From: Candidatus Paracaedibacteraceae bacterium
GTDB lineage: Bacteria > Pseudomonadota > Alphaproteobacteria > Paracaedibacterales > Paracaedibacteraceae
Assembly (NCBI GenBank): GCA_019636055.1
Contig: JAHBYH010000002.1
Location: 1-64,000 of the forward strand
Direction: 5' to 3'
DNA: 64,000 nucleotides
Position 1 is the stretch's first letter. Each line of letters starts with the position of its first letter. Shown here in pieces: positions 1 through 8,860 of this stretch. The notes under the pieces were generated by a model. It was not told where the DNA came from, did not search any database, and worked only from the letters and a program-made list of their open reading frames with translations. Both the position numbers and the translations under genes were made by a program.

Positions 1-3000
1 TTTTGGCGCATGCCCGGATGAGTTGAGTTTTTCCTCAACGTTGGCAAGAGCGCCGTTCATCATGTATTCGCTGACAGCCTCGGCCATCATGGCACCACTG
101 GCTGCTCCCATGATGCGTTTTCTGCGGTCGGCGCCTTTGACATGATCTAGGCGAGCCGTGGCGGCAGAGGTTGCGGCTGCCAAAGCACCATGCATGATCT
201 TGTGGCTGACATAATCAAAGACGTTGCCGTCAAGAATCGTCCCTTTGCGCCACCCTCCGATTTGTTTTGCACCAAAGCGAGCGGCGGTGCTGGTCACAAG
301 CTCAAGGCCGATACGGCGGGCATTGACGCGCCAGTCCCCGTCGATGATACCGCGGCCTAGATAGTCACTTAAGGTGGTATTGAGCGATTCCATAAAGGCA
401 CTTTGTAAGGTCGCAACCCAGGTTGCCCCCTCAGCAACACCCCAATCGCCATCCAATAAGAGTTTTCCGACATAGGAACGGCCGATTGATTTTAGACCTT
501 CCTTACTGAAGGTTTTTTTCATACCTTGGACAGGATCACCGCGGGCTTCGATTGTATTGATGGTAAGATTCGTTAGGATGGTCGTCAAAATACTGAGTGT
601 GCCACCCGAGATACAGCTCATGATAATACTAACGACAATCTTAGCAACGGCGGACATGCCTTCTTGGTGCATGTACATGGTGTCGTGGCGTTCGTCCACA
701 TAAATGCGGATGATATCGTCACGCTTGTCCATTTCGTGCAGCCATTCGTAACCCGATGCCGTCGGCAAATCCTTGAGGCGACTGCGTTCCGTTGTTTTAG
801 GTTTTTTACCGCCGGTTGCTTCGGTATGGGAATATTTCTCGACTACGAACTCAACGCAGATTCCATCGGCCGCTTTGATGATCAGGCCTTCTTCTTCATC
901 GGTCTGAAAGCGACAGAACTGACGGTTTTCATGGTAAGCAACAGACTGAGATGTGGATTGCCAGGCTGCATCTTCCGATTGCTTTTTCATGGACTCGTAA
1001 TCATAGCCCAAGGCTGTCAGGAGATTAATGCGACCTTGTTTGGATGTAAGGTTAATCGTTTTCCCTTCCATCTCACTGGCATAAAGGCTGAGACCTTCGT
1101 CGCCTTCTTTGACAATGGCATCACCAGCTGTGGTTTTAGAGACGTTAGGGGTGCCCGTTGATCGTTTGGTTTCTTTCTTTTTCTTTCCGCCACACCGTCT
1201 TGATTTCTTAGTATCGGTAACTGTATGGGTAGACGTTGCTGCAGCTTCGACAGCTTGCCCGTGAGTTCGGCACGTTGATTTATTTTTTGCTTTTTTAATC
1301 AACGCATAATCAACAGAGTTACCATCGGTTTCGAGGTCGATATCACCAACTTCAGGTGAATCGGCGAAGATATCCTCCGGATTGAATGTTGGCTCTGGTT
1401 CTGCAAAACTAACCGTTTTTTTCTGGCGTTGTTGAAGCTTTGCCCGACGCGGGTTTTTCAACGCACTTTTGAGTTCAGGGACGGCCTTATAGGCAGCCTC
1501 GTCCCATGTGTAACCAGATGGTTCCGTTGTGCGAATGAATTCCGGGTGTGGGTGATAGGGCTTGCGCGCTGGCGGCGCATCCTCTGCGGGGTCAACATCT
1601 TCGACAGTGACACCGCCTTCGTATTCCTTGCGGTTTGGATTAAAGGGGGTTGGTCCTTGTGGTTTAGTCTTGGTTTGAGCTGTGGGCTTTGCCTGAGTTT
1701 GCTCATTGCCGGATGGGGTATCAGCAGCGGGACGGGTATTGCCATGGGCATGCAAATGGGTTGCATGCTGATCGGTGCGTTCCTCATGGATTGTGTGTTT
1801 TTTCCGATAGGTTGTGTTTTCTGAATGCAATTCAGTTGTGCCAAACTCGCGGTAGCCACCGACCTTTACACCAATGCTGGCGGCAGAAACAAAGGTTCCG
1901 TTCAAAACTAGATTGGCAAAGCTAACGAGTAATGCCGGGCCATATTTACTGGTAAAGCGCATGTCATCTTTAACGATATCCGTATAACCATTCGCATGGT
2001 AAATACGATGGGCAAGGGTTTCTGCTTTAATGTTTTTGCCTTTGGCGGCAACACCATCATCGCCCGAAATATCCGTGTTGGATGCTTTAATATCGCTTTC
2101 TGACTCAAGAATAGTCGTTGTCTCGGCATGGACAGATCCACCTGAATAGGTTTGGTCCCCCTTTGTTTTGATGTGTATTTTTTCCCCAGTGACATCACCG
2201 GATCCTTGTTTTTTGTTTATGGCATCCGGGGAGATATAGAGCTTAAGGCGGGGTTGCAATCGCTTGTTAATTTCAATGTGTTCCCAAACAAGAGCGGTGA
2301 TTTGCTCTCTGAGGCCTTCGGCAATTTTACGGCCATTTTTCTGAAGAAATTTGATCAGATCTGTTCCGGATACAGTGCGACCGTCTTCCAGTCTAAGATA
2401 AGACTGGCCAATGGCGTGACTAAGAAGTCTGTAGACGAAATAGTCGGGGTTTAATCCACCAAGCGCCTCTTTGACTTCATCGCCTTCAAGACAGGTCTCA
2501 CCCATAAATGCAGCCGCGGCTGGATCACTCTTGGCATCTTCGATCATTTGACTGATGTCAAATTGCAAGGTGCCGAACTTATGGCCTGTGCTGCGTCCGC
2601 CCAAACAACGAGAGGCAAAGGAATCCAGATCAAGGTTGATTGTCCGGGCATTGATGGCACCAGAGTTATCAACACTGCCACCGACAACGACCAAGTCTTC
2701 GCCGACTTTCATCGTTGCAAGGGTGACGGGGGTGCGGTTGGGAGTCTGTAGCTTATTGAATAATTTACACAATTGATTGCGAGAAAAATTTTGTAAACCA
2801 GGAACTCCTTTTAGAGGGATCTCTGTGTTGTTCCATAAAAGACTTTTAGCTACCAAAACATTGCTATATTGGTTTTCAAAACCATCAAGGAAAAGAAAAA
2901 GAGAACCCATTGTACTTAAATCAGCAGCATCTGCTTGTTCTAAATAATAAGACATATCGGCTGTCGCCTTAAATTTAATAAGGTCAGGTCTCGTTTGTAG

Positions 3001-5535
3001 ATAACGTTTACCGCGTAAAGTTATATCACCATAGGACATAATGACGCCGGATAGGTTTTTAATTAGGTCTTTGACAACAAATTCAATGCCGCCAACTGAT
3101 AAGATTTGACCATAATGAATCAAAACATCGGATTCGGGAGTTTCTAGTTTTAATTTGCCGTGGGATTTGACATACGATCCGTTTAGGTGTTTTTTTAAAT
3201 AATTTGGATAACGAAGTCTATGTCCATATACCTGAGCCTTCACATCCGCCTTGGCGCCTTCTTCCCCAACCAGGATCGTTCCTGTTTTAGATTTGATACG
3301 CCCGTCTTGACGCATTTCGATTTTACCGAATCGAATGTCGACATCTTGATCAATCTCGAGGTCCATCCCCCCTTCGGCAATTTTAAGGTCTCCGAGGTAA
3401 TCATTACTCTTCCCCATCGAATATGTGCGGATATTGCGACCAGACATGGATCCTTTGGCAATATTGAAAAGGGCTTGGATATGCAAGGACTGGATGTTAA
3501 TAAATTGAGGATTATTGATTGTCAGACTGGATCTAAAGAACCAGAGACGCTCAAAATTCTGAAAAATAATATGATCCGCAAAGGTCCAATCTTGGGTTCG
3601 AGCGATGTCAGAAAATTGCCCGCCTTGCCCATCAATGATCAGGTTATTGACAGCAAAATTCGTAAACAACTTTGGATCCATGGCTTGCGTTGTTCCGGGC
3701 AGAATCATCGTATCTTCGACGATAACTTTACCGTTCCATGTGCCGATTTTATATAAGTCTTGCTCTGGTACGCGATATGTTCCTTGGAGTCGTAATGTCC
3801 CTTTTGTATTTTTCAGGCGTAAACCTAACCATCGGTGAATTTCAGAACCAACTTCCGGCGCATCAACACTGGTGATTAATTCTCCTTGATTGTTCAATGC
3901 ATAAATCGGAGATTCGTAGTCCAGAGATTTTAGGATTAAACGCATTGTCCCCCTGTTCAGGATTTCGCTTGATTGTATCGTGACTGGCCCCAGATCAACC
4001 TTGCCTTTGGATATCAATTCAGCATGGTCTAGATGTGTCTGGTCTGATTTCAAGATGCCATTATCCTGAACTGTAATTTTACAATTTACCGGTGCTAAAT
4101 GTTCTGTTTCAACGATCCCGGTCACATCCAAATGACGGTGACTCTGCAAGGATTGCATCGACCATTCCCCAGACTGAAGGATCGTTCCTTCTGCAGCTTC
4201 AAAAGCTAAGGTTTTGACCTCAATTTTTGTTTTTGGACATGTTTTAAAGCTTTTGACTGCTCGGCCAATAACTAAATTATCACCTGATAATGTTCCTCCC
4301 ATTTCCGAGAAATAATGAACCGTGATCAGGTCAGCAATACACACACCACTTGACGAAAGATGGCCGCCCCCCATGATATGTCGCGCGGCCATCATTCCTT
4401 TGTTTTTGTAATCTTCAAGGATAAGAATGAAATCTCGTTCATCGCGAATGGAACCATGATTTTCGCCATTCTCGAGAATCATGCCGTCAGCAGAGGTGAT
4501 TGCCCCATAGTTCTTAACACCTGATAATAAGACTGTTTTTGCATTGATATCACCATCGTTCACAAATTTATCTGTGCCGGCATCAATATTAATGTCGCCT
4601 TTACTGTTAAGTTTGCCGGAGTTAACCCCCTCACCCTTGACATCAAGATCTAACGATTGATCTGTTTCAATGGTTCTGATGTTGGCAAAGTTACCTGAGA
4701 CCTTGGCACCCATTTCTTGTGTTCGGATAGCACCATCGTTAATTAGATCTTTTGTTTCAATATGCAGGTTACCCCCGGAAATATTAGCTTTATTTTCAAC
4801 AAGATTTGCCCGCAAAATATCATGGCGACCCTGTAAATTTAGGGTTCCGAGGTTATTTAGATCACCGCCGCCTAAGTCCCAAACCGCGCCATCCATAATT
4901 GTTGGTTGTGCTGCGTTAACTAGGCAGCCTTGGTTTAGCGTCATATGTCCAACAGTATCTTTTTCGCCCCCGTCATGGATCAAAACACCGCTTTTGGGGT
5001 TTGTTAAGGTTGCGACTAAATTGTTGACGGTATTGCCGCCCATTAACATAACACCCTCAGATTTTGTAATCAGGTGGTAATAAGAGCAGTTATGTAATAA
5101 CACGGCATTAGCACCGCTGATCTTAACAGCTCGTGTTGGATCTATCTGTTTTGCCGAATCTAAAATGACGTTGCCGTGAAAATCAACCCGAACGATTCCA
5201 AGGTCTTTGAGATCCCATTTAAAGCCAACAACGGTGTTATTTTCACAAACCCAACCCATATATAAATCCGGCAGTTGTCTGGGTTCGGGCAAAAGGCTTG
5301 GATTATAAACGGTTTTTTCCTCAATAATTTTGCGTGTGCCAGCAGAGCGATCTTTTTCAATAAGATTGAGCGTAACTCTGTCAAGTGTTCCGTCATGGCG
5401 AAATACCGGTGCCACTTTCAGCTTTGTTGTGAGTGTCGGAAGAACAACGGAATCCATCGCAAAGGATGAGACGATTGTCATTTTGACATAGGAGATCAGC
5501 ACCAAGATATTGATAATTTTACGAAAACTAAACAT
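1..5535 (-). CDS. Filamentous-haemagglutinin-like surface protein, DUF637-type (3' end outside window)
   Basis: One uninterrupted reading frame of 1845 codons runs from ATG 5535 off the left edge; I checked it codon by codon and found no stop. GAGG lies 5 bases before the ATG. The N-terminus has a signal peptide-like segment (about residues 5-28, ending SSFA). Residues of roughly 150-500 and 950-1000 carry short repeats of the N-x-G-x-I type (NDGDINAK, NYGAITS, NHGSI, NSGAINAR), as expected of a beta-helix adhesin. A charged, Pro/Lys-rich linker lies near 1300-1450. Residues about 1480 onward (YASEMEGKTINLTSKQG, then a hydrophobic Gly/Ser-rich stretch and a GDPVQGMKKTFS block) resemble the DUF637 haemagglutinin family, often linked to two-partner or contact-dependent systems. 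I do not see a clear TPS secretion domain. The C-terminal tip, where any toxin domain would be, is missing. Adhesion or competition is inference. Confidence 0.82.
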   Translation of the reverse strand, partial: MFSFRKIINILVLISYVKMTIVSSFAMDSVVLPTLTTKLKVAPVFRHDGTLDRVTLNLIEKDRSAGTRKIIEEKTVYNPSLLPEPRQLPDLYMGWVCENNTVVGFKWDLKDLGIVRVDFHGNVILDSAKQIDPTRAVKISGANAVLLHNCSYYHLITKSEGVMLMGGNTVNNLVATLTNPKSGVLIHDGGEKDTVGHMTLNQGCLVNAAQPTIMDGAVWDLGGGDLNNLGTLNLQGRHDILRANLVENKANISGGNLHIETKDLINDGAIRTQEMGAKVSGNFANIRTIETDQSLDLDVKGEGVNSGKLNSKGDINIDAGTDKFVNDGDINAKTVLLSGVKNYGAITSADGMILENGENHGSIRDERDFILILEDYKNKGMMAARHIMGGGHLSSSGVCIADLITVHYFSEMGGTLSGDNLVIGRAVKSFKTCPKTKIEVKTLAFEAAEGTILQSGEWSMQSLQSHRHLDVTGIVETEHLAPVNCKITVQDNGILKSDQTHLDHAELISKGKVDLGPVTIQSSEILNRGTMRLILKSLDYESPIYALNNQGELITSVDAPEVGSEIHRWLGLRLKNTKGTLRLQGTYRVPEQDLYKIGTWNGKVIVEDTMILPGTTQAMDPKLFTNFAVNNLIIDGQGGQFSDIARTQDWTFADHIIFQNFERLWFFRSSLTINNPQFINIQSLHIQALFNIAKGSMSGRNIRTYSMGKSNDYLGDLKIAEGGMDLEIDQDVDIRFGKIEMRQDGRIKSKTGTILVGEEGAKADVKAQVYGHRLRYPNYLKKHLNGSYVKSHGKLKLETPESDVLIHYGQILSVGGIEFVVKDLIKNLSGVIMSYGDITLRGKRYLQTRPDLIKFKATADMSYYLEQADAADLSTMGSLFLFLDGFENQYSNVLVAKSLLWNNTEIPLKGVPGLQNFSRNQLCKLFNKLQTPNRTPVTLATMKVGEDLVVVGGSVDNSGAINARTINLDLDSFASRCLGGRSTGHKFGTLQFDISQMIEDAKSDPAAAAFMGETCLEGDEVKEALGGLNPDYFVYRLLSHAIGQSYLRLEDGRTVSGTDLIKFLQKNGRKIAEGLREQITALVWEHIEINKRLQPRLKLYISPDAINKKQGSGDVTGEKIHIKTKGDQTYSGGSVHAETTTILESESDIKASNTDISGDDGVAAKGKNIKAETLAHRIYHANGYTDIVKDDMRFTSKYGPALLVSFANLVLNGTFVSAASIGVKVGGYREFGTTELHSENTTYRKKHTIHEERTDQHATHLHAHGNTRPAADTPSGNEQTQAKPTAQTKTKPQGPTPFNPNRKEYEGGVTVEDVDPAEDAPPARKPYHPHPEFIRTTEPSGYTWDEAAYKAVPELKSALKNPRRAKLQQRQKKTVSFAEPEPTFNPEDIFADSPEVGDIDLETDGNSVDYALIKKAKNKSTCRTHGQAVEAAATSTHTVTDTKKSRRCGGKKKKETKRSTGTPNVSKTTAGDAIVKEGDEGLSLYASEMEGKTINLTSKQGRINLLTALGYDYESMKKQSEDAAWQSTSQSVAYHENRQFCRFQTDEEEGLIIKAADGICVEFVVEKYSHTEATGGKKPKTTERSRLKDLPTASGYEWLHEMDKRDDIIRIYVDERHDTMYMHQEGMSAVAKIVVSIIMSCISGGTLSILTTILTNLTINTIEARGDPVQGMKKTFSKEGLKSIGRSYVGKLLLDGDWGVAEGATWVATLQSAFMESLNTTLSDYLGRGIIDGDWRVNARRIGLELVTSTAARFGAKQIGGWRKGTILDGNVFDYVSHKIMHGALAAATSAATARLDHVKGADRRKRIMGAASGAMMAEAVSEYMMNGALANVEEKLNSSGHAPK

Positions 5536-5552
5536 AGTTACCTCAAAATAAG

Positions 5553-5580
5553 ATCCCCTTGAGCCATAACCCAAGGGGAT
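5553..5580 (-). promoter_or_regulatory. 9-bp perfect inverted repeat in leader of the haemagglutinin-like gene
   Basis: ATCCCCTTG (5553-5561) pairs with CAAGGGGAT (5572-5580) around a 10-base loop, and ends 17 bases before the start codon. Read on the minus strand, the stem is followed by CTTATTTTG and then the ribosome binding site. It could be an attenuator, a terminator for upstream transcription, or an mRNA-stabilising stem. The role is not established. Confidence 0.4.
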
Positions 5581-5920
5581 GCGGAAGAACAACAAAACTG
5601 CCTACAGGATTGACGGTCAAAATTTAGCGGTTGCTAAAATTTTATTTATCAGTCAATTCAAAAACTTAGTGATTTTTTTAACAACTTGTTAACTATTTTT
5701 CAAGAGCTAAAATCGTGTTTTTTTGTGTTTTTGACACTTTTTTGTACTTTTTTTAAAAAAGCCCAAAAATTCCATAATAAATTTTATAAGGAATAATTTT
5801 TGCCCCTAAAAGTCATTACGTCCGTTGTGATAAATATTTGTAAAACTTTAGTTTTTTAAGGCAAATAGCACACGATTTTAAAGAAGATATTTTTGAGAAT
5901 TTTCTTTATTAGGGTTATAG
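5581..5920. other. AT-rich intergenic stretch between haemagglutinin-like gene and ftsH
   Basis: I see no credible gene here on either strand. The stretch has long T and A runs (around 5717-5760) and small imperfect stems, and must contain the promoter of the minus-strand haemagglutinin-like gene. A TATAAA-like element lies near 5785-5791 on the minus strand, but no convincing -35 partner was found. Confidence 0.4.
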
Positions 5921-5958
5921 AAAAAAATCCGTGCTCCCTACTTAAGAAGTTCGGAGCA
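5921..5958 (-). terminator. Rho-independent terminator of ftsH
   Basis: On the minus strand TGCTCC (5958-5953) pairs with GGAGCA (5937-5932), with an inner ACTT/AAGT pairing, and is followed by CGGA and seven T. It lies about 70 bases after the ftsH stop. Confidence 0.75.
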
Positions 5959-6026
5959 TAGTTTGTTAAAAACTCTTCCTTCTAAACCAAGGATACGGAC
6001 TTTTTTAGGCTTTAGATTATCTGACC

Positions 6027-7901
6027 TCAGACATCCAGAGTAACTTCAGGAACTGAAGATCGTTTCTTAGGTTTTGTTTCAGATATAACTGGCTCAGGTT
6101 TTTTACCTTCTTCAAGCAGCACTTTAATGTCATCACCACTCAAGGTTTCATGATCCAAGAGTGTTTTGGCTAAAAGCTCAAGTTTTGCCTTTTTCTGAGT
6201 CAACAACTTGGTCGCCGCTTTATAACATGTATCCAAAACAGCCTGAACTTCCTCATCAATAATTTGTGCTGTCCGTTCTGAAATTTGCTTACGCTGCGTT
6301 AATGCCTGCCCCAAGAATACTTCTTGCTGCTGCTCGCCATATGCTTGGAAGCCAAGCTTTTCACTCATCCCCCATTCGGTAATCATGCGACGGGCAAACT
6401 CAGATGCCATCTTAATATCACTGGATGCCCCAGTCGTTACTTTGTCTTCACCAAAAATCATTTCTTCAGCAATTCGACCACCCATAGCCACCTTAATATC
6501 CGCTAAGATTTTTGCACGCGACATAGAAATGCGATCCCCTTCGGGCAGACGCATCACCATACCCAAGGCTCGACCACGCGGGATAATTGTTGCTTTGTGA
6601 ATCGGATCTGAATCTTTTTCGTAAAAAGCAATGACCGCATGCCCCGCCTCATGATAAGCTGTCAACCGCTTTTCATCATCGGTCATGGCCAAAGTACGAC
6701 GTTCAGCACCCATCATAATTTTGTCTTTGGCTTGTTCAAAATCACTCATATCCACAGCCAATTTTCCACGACGTGCTGCCATCAATGCGGCTTCGTTGAC
6801 AAGATTCATCAAATCAGCCCCGGAAAACCCTGGGGTGCCGCGCGCAATAACGCGAACATCAACATCATTGGAAATTGGTGTTTTGCGCATATGGACTTTT
6901 AGAATTTTTTCACGACCGTTAATATCCGGGTTGGGCACCACAACCTGACGGTCAAAACGACCAGGACGCAACAAGGCCGGATCCAAAACATCCGGACGGT
7001 TTGTTGCAGCGACGATAATAACACCTTCGTTTTCCTCAAATCCATCCATTTCAACTAATAACTGATTTAAGGTTTGCTCACGTTCATCGTTACCCCCACC
7101 AAGGCCAGCACCACGATGGCGACCAACGGCATCAATTTCGTCAATAAAGACGATACATGGTGCATTTTTCTTGGCTTGTTCAAACATATCGCGAACACGG
7201 CTAGCACCAACACCAACAAACATCTCAACGAAATCGGAACCCGAAATACTAAAGAACGGGACGTTGGCTTCGCCCGCAATAGATCGAGCCAACAGCGTTT
7301 TACCTGTACCGGGAGGCCCCACCAATAAGACACCACGTGGGATGCGCCCGCCAAGGCGTTGGAATTTTTGAGGGTCCTTGAGAAAATCAACAATTTCTTC
7401 CAGATCAGCTTTGGCTTCGTCAATCCCAGCCACATCATCAAAGGTAACCCGAACAGCTTTCTCGCCCATCAGACGTGCCCGTGACTTACCAAACCCCATA
7501 GCCTTATTCCCACCCGACTGAATTTGACGGAATGAAAAAAAGGAAAACGCAATCAATAATAGAATCGGCAACCAAGACAAGAAATAATGAATAAAAGAGA
7601 TATCTTCTTCAGGTTTGTCATATTTAACTTTAACCCCCTTGTCGATCATCTTATTGGTCACAGCAGAATCATAAGGGGCATATGTCATGAATTGATGATT
7701 ATCAGTCATTGTTCCAATAATTGTATTCCCACGAATGACAACATCTTTAACTTTGCCATCATCAACATTCTTAACCATCTCGGAATAAGCGATTGGCATA
7801 GCCTGTGAATGAGTCCCCGCCCCCGGGATCATTTGAAAGATAGAAAACACCAGCATTGCAACCAGTGCCCAGACAATCATATTTCTGGAATTATTGTTCA
7901 T
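6027..7901 (-). CDS. ftsH: ATP-dependent zinc metalloprotease FtsH
   Basis: Membrane-anchored AAA+ protease that degrades misassembled membrane proteins and regulatory proteins from the cytoplasmic side. Two membrane segments (about 8-25 and 104-123) bracket a periplasmic domain. Walker A GPPGTGKT is at 195-202, Walker B VFIDEID at 251-257, the second region of homology at about 301-319, and the zinc motif HEAGH at 417-421 with the third ligand Asp near 495. At 624 residues it has family length. The start has a strong GGAGG eleven bases upstream. In many alphaproteobacteria ftsH follows tilS; here it stands alone with its own terminator and tilS is 16 kb away. Confidence 0.98.
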   Translation of the reverse strand: MNNNSRNMIVWALVAMLVFSIFQMIPGAGTHSQAMPIAYSEMVKNVDDGKVKDVVIRGNTIIGTMTDNHQFMTYAPYDSAVTNKMIDKGVKVKYDKPEEDISFIHYFLSWLPILLLIAFSFFSFRQIQSGGNKAMGFGKSRARLMGEKAVRVTFDDVAGIDEAKADLEEIVDFLKDPQKFQRLGGRIPRGVLLVGPPGTGKTLLARSIAGEANVPFFSISGSDFVEMFVGVGASRVRDMFEQAKKNAPCIVFIDEIDAVGRHRGAGLGGGNDEREQTLNQLLVEMDGFEENEGVIIVAATNRPDVLDPALLRPGRFDRQVVVPNPDINGREKILKVHMRKTPISNDVDVRVIARGTPGFSGADLMNLVNEAALMAARRGKLAVDMSDFEQAKDKIMMGAERRTLAMTDDEKRLTAYHEAGHAVIAFYEKDSDPIHKATIIPRGRALGMVMRLPEGDRISMSRAKILADIKVAMGGRIAEEMIFGEDKVTTGASSDIKMASEFARRMITEWGMSEKLGFQAYGEQQQEVFLGQALTQRKQISERTAQIIDEEVQAVLDTCYKAATKLLTQKKAKLELLAKTLLDHETLSGDDIKVLLEEGKKPEPVISETKPKKRSSVPEVTLDV

Positions 7902-7970
7902 TGGTAACCTCCAGCACAGTCAAAACGACCCAAAAATCTTACTTACCCCCAGTTTACACCAATTCCAATA

Positions 7971-7999
7971 AAAAAGGGCGGTTTTTTTCATCCGCCCTT
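7971..7999 (-). terminator. Rho-independent terminator after the 8.0-8.8 kb gene
   Basis: AAGGGCGG and CCGCCCTT form a GC-rich stem around an A-rich loop and are followed on the minus strand by a T-rich tail. It lies between the stop at 8027 and the ftsH start, so it separates the two units. Confidence 0.8.
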
Positions 8000-8026
8000 C
8001 TTCGTTTAAAATGAGTTAATCAAAAT

Positions 8027-8782
8027 CTAATTTAGCGTATCATTAACAGACGCAGATCGTTCACGCCTATGTTTTTTCTTTTTCTTCTTAGGCTCAGTAC
8101 CAATTTCCACAATCTCATCGGATGATGATGAGGATGCTACAGTTGAGCTGCTCGCAATGTCACTTCCTAATTTCTGAGGAACATCATTCGTTCCTAATCG
8201 AATATGGTTCAACGTTCTTTGTTTACGTAATAAAGACCGCCTTTCTTGCTGTTGTGGTGTTAACTCTGTCACTAACTTCTTTTGAATATACTCAATTGTG
8301 AAATTATAAGGGAATGGGGCTTGCTGAGTTCCATTAACATCAACTGTACTAATTAACTGATATTTCAAAATAGCTGATGATTCAGTTTTCTGATACCCCA
8401 TATAAAGAATAGCAACAGAACCTGAACTAACAACGTCGGCTAATTTCGCATTTAAACGACGAGCTGCATACAGGTAAAAACACTTATCATTATTTGACGT
8501 TATTGGAGAGGTATAATAACTGTAACCTTTACCATTATTTTTTTCAGCATCATAGGTTGGTTTATAGCGAGCATCAAACTTACTTTTCTCGACAAAAACC
8601 CTAAGTGTTGCTAGGCTTAATGATTCAGGATTATCCAATAATAATGGAGGAATCTCTTCTTGAGAAACATCTAGCTTGAGTTTTTTAACAACACCATGAT
8701 AAGGGCTTATCATATCATCTGCAGAAAAAACTGAACCACAGAAGATAATAGCAACAAATAAAGACAAAATATTTTTATTCAT
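8027..8782 (-). CDS. Hypothetical secreted protein with lysine/arginine-rich C-terminal tail
   Basis: No family recognised. From ATG 8782 the protein has about 251 residues; an in-frame TTG at 8800 would add six residues but lacks a ribosome binding site. A signal peptide is clear (MNKNILSLF.. to VFSA, cleavage near residue 20), so the product is exported. The middle is mixed alpha/beta in look, with many Tyr and Lys. Near the end a Ser/Asp-rich stretch (SSSTVASSSSSDE) is followed by KKKKKKHRRER, which looks like a classical nuclear localisation signal. Downstream is a strong terminator, and glmS ends 78 bases upstream. A secreted effector is possible but is inference; the basic tail could also bind nucleic acid or lipid A. 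Confidence 0.75.
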   Translation of the reverse strand: MNKNILSLFVAIIFCGSVFSADDMISPYHGVVKKLKLDVSQEEIPPLLLDNPESLSLATLRVFVEKSKFDARYKPTYDAEKNNGKGYSYYTSPITSNNDKCFYLYAARRLNAKLADVVSSGSVAILYMGYQKTESSAILKYQLISTVDVNGTQQAPFPYNFTIEYIQKKLVTELTPQQQERRSLLRKQRTLNHIRLGTNDVPQKLGSDIASSSTVASSSSSDEIVEIGTEPKKKKKKHRRERSASVNDTLN

Positions 8783-8860
8783 AATAATCAAAATTCTCAA
8801 ATTAATACTTAACGATAATTGGGTATGAATGAGAAAAAAATCAAGATTATTATTGGGAAG

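Noticed and set aside
3220-3756. Plus-strand open frame of 178 codons inside the haemagglutinin-like gene, and similar frames at 664-1161 and 1429-1824
   Set aside because: They mirror the long minus-strand frame, have no ribosome binding site and encode compositions unlike proteins.
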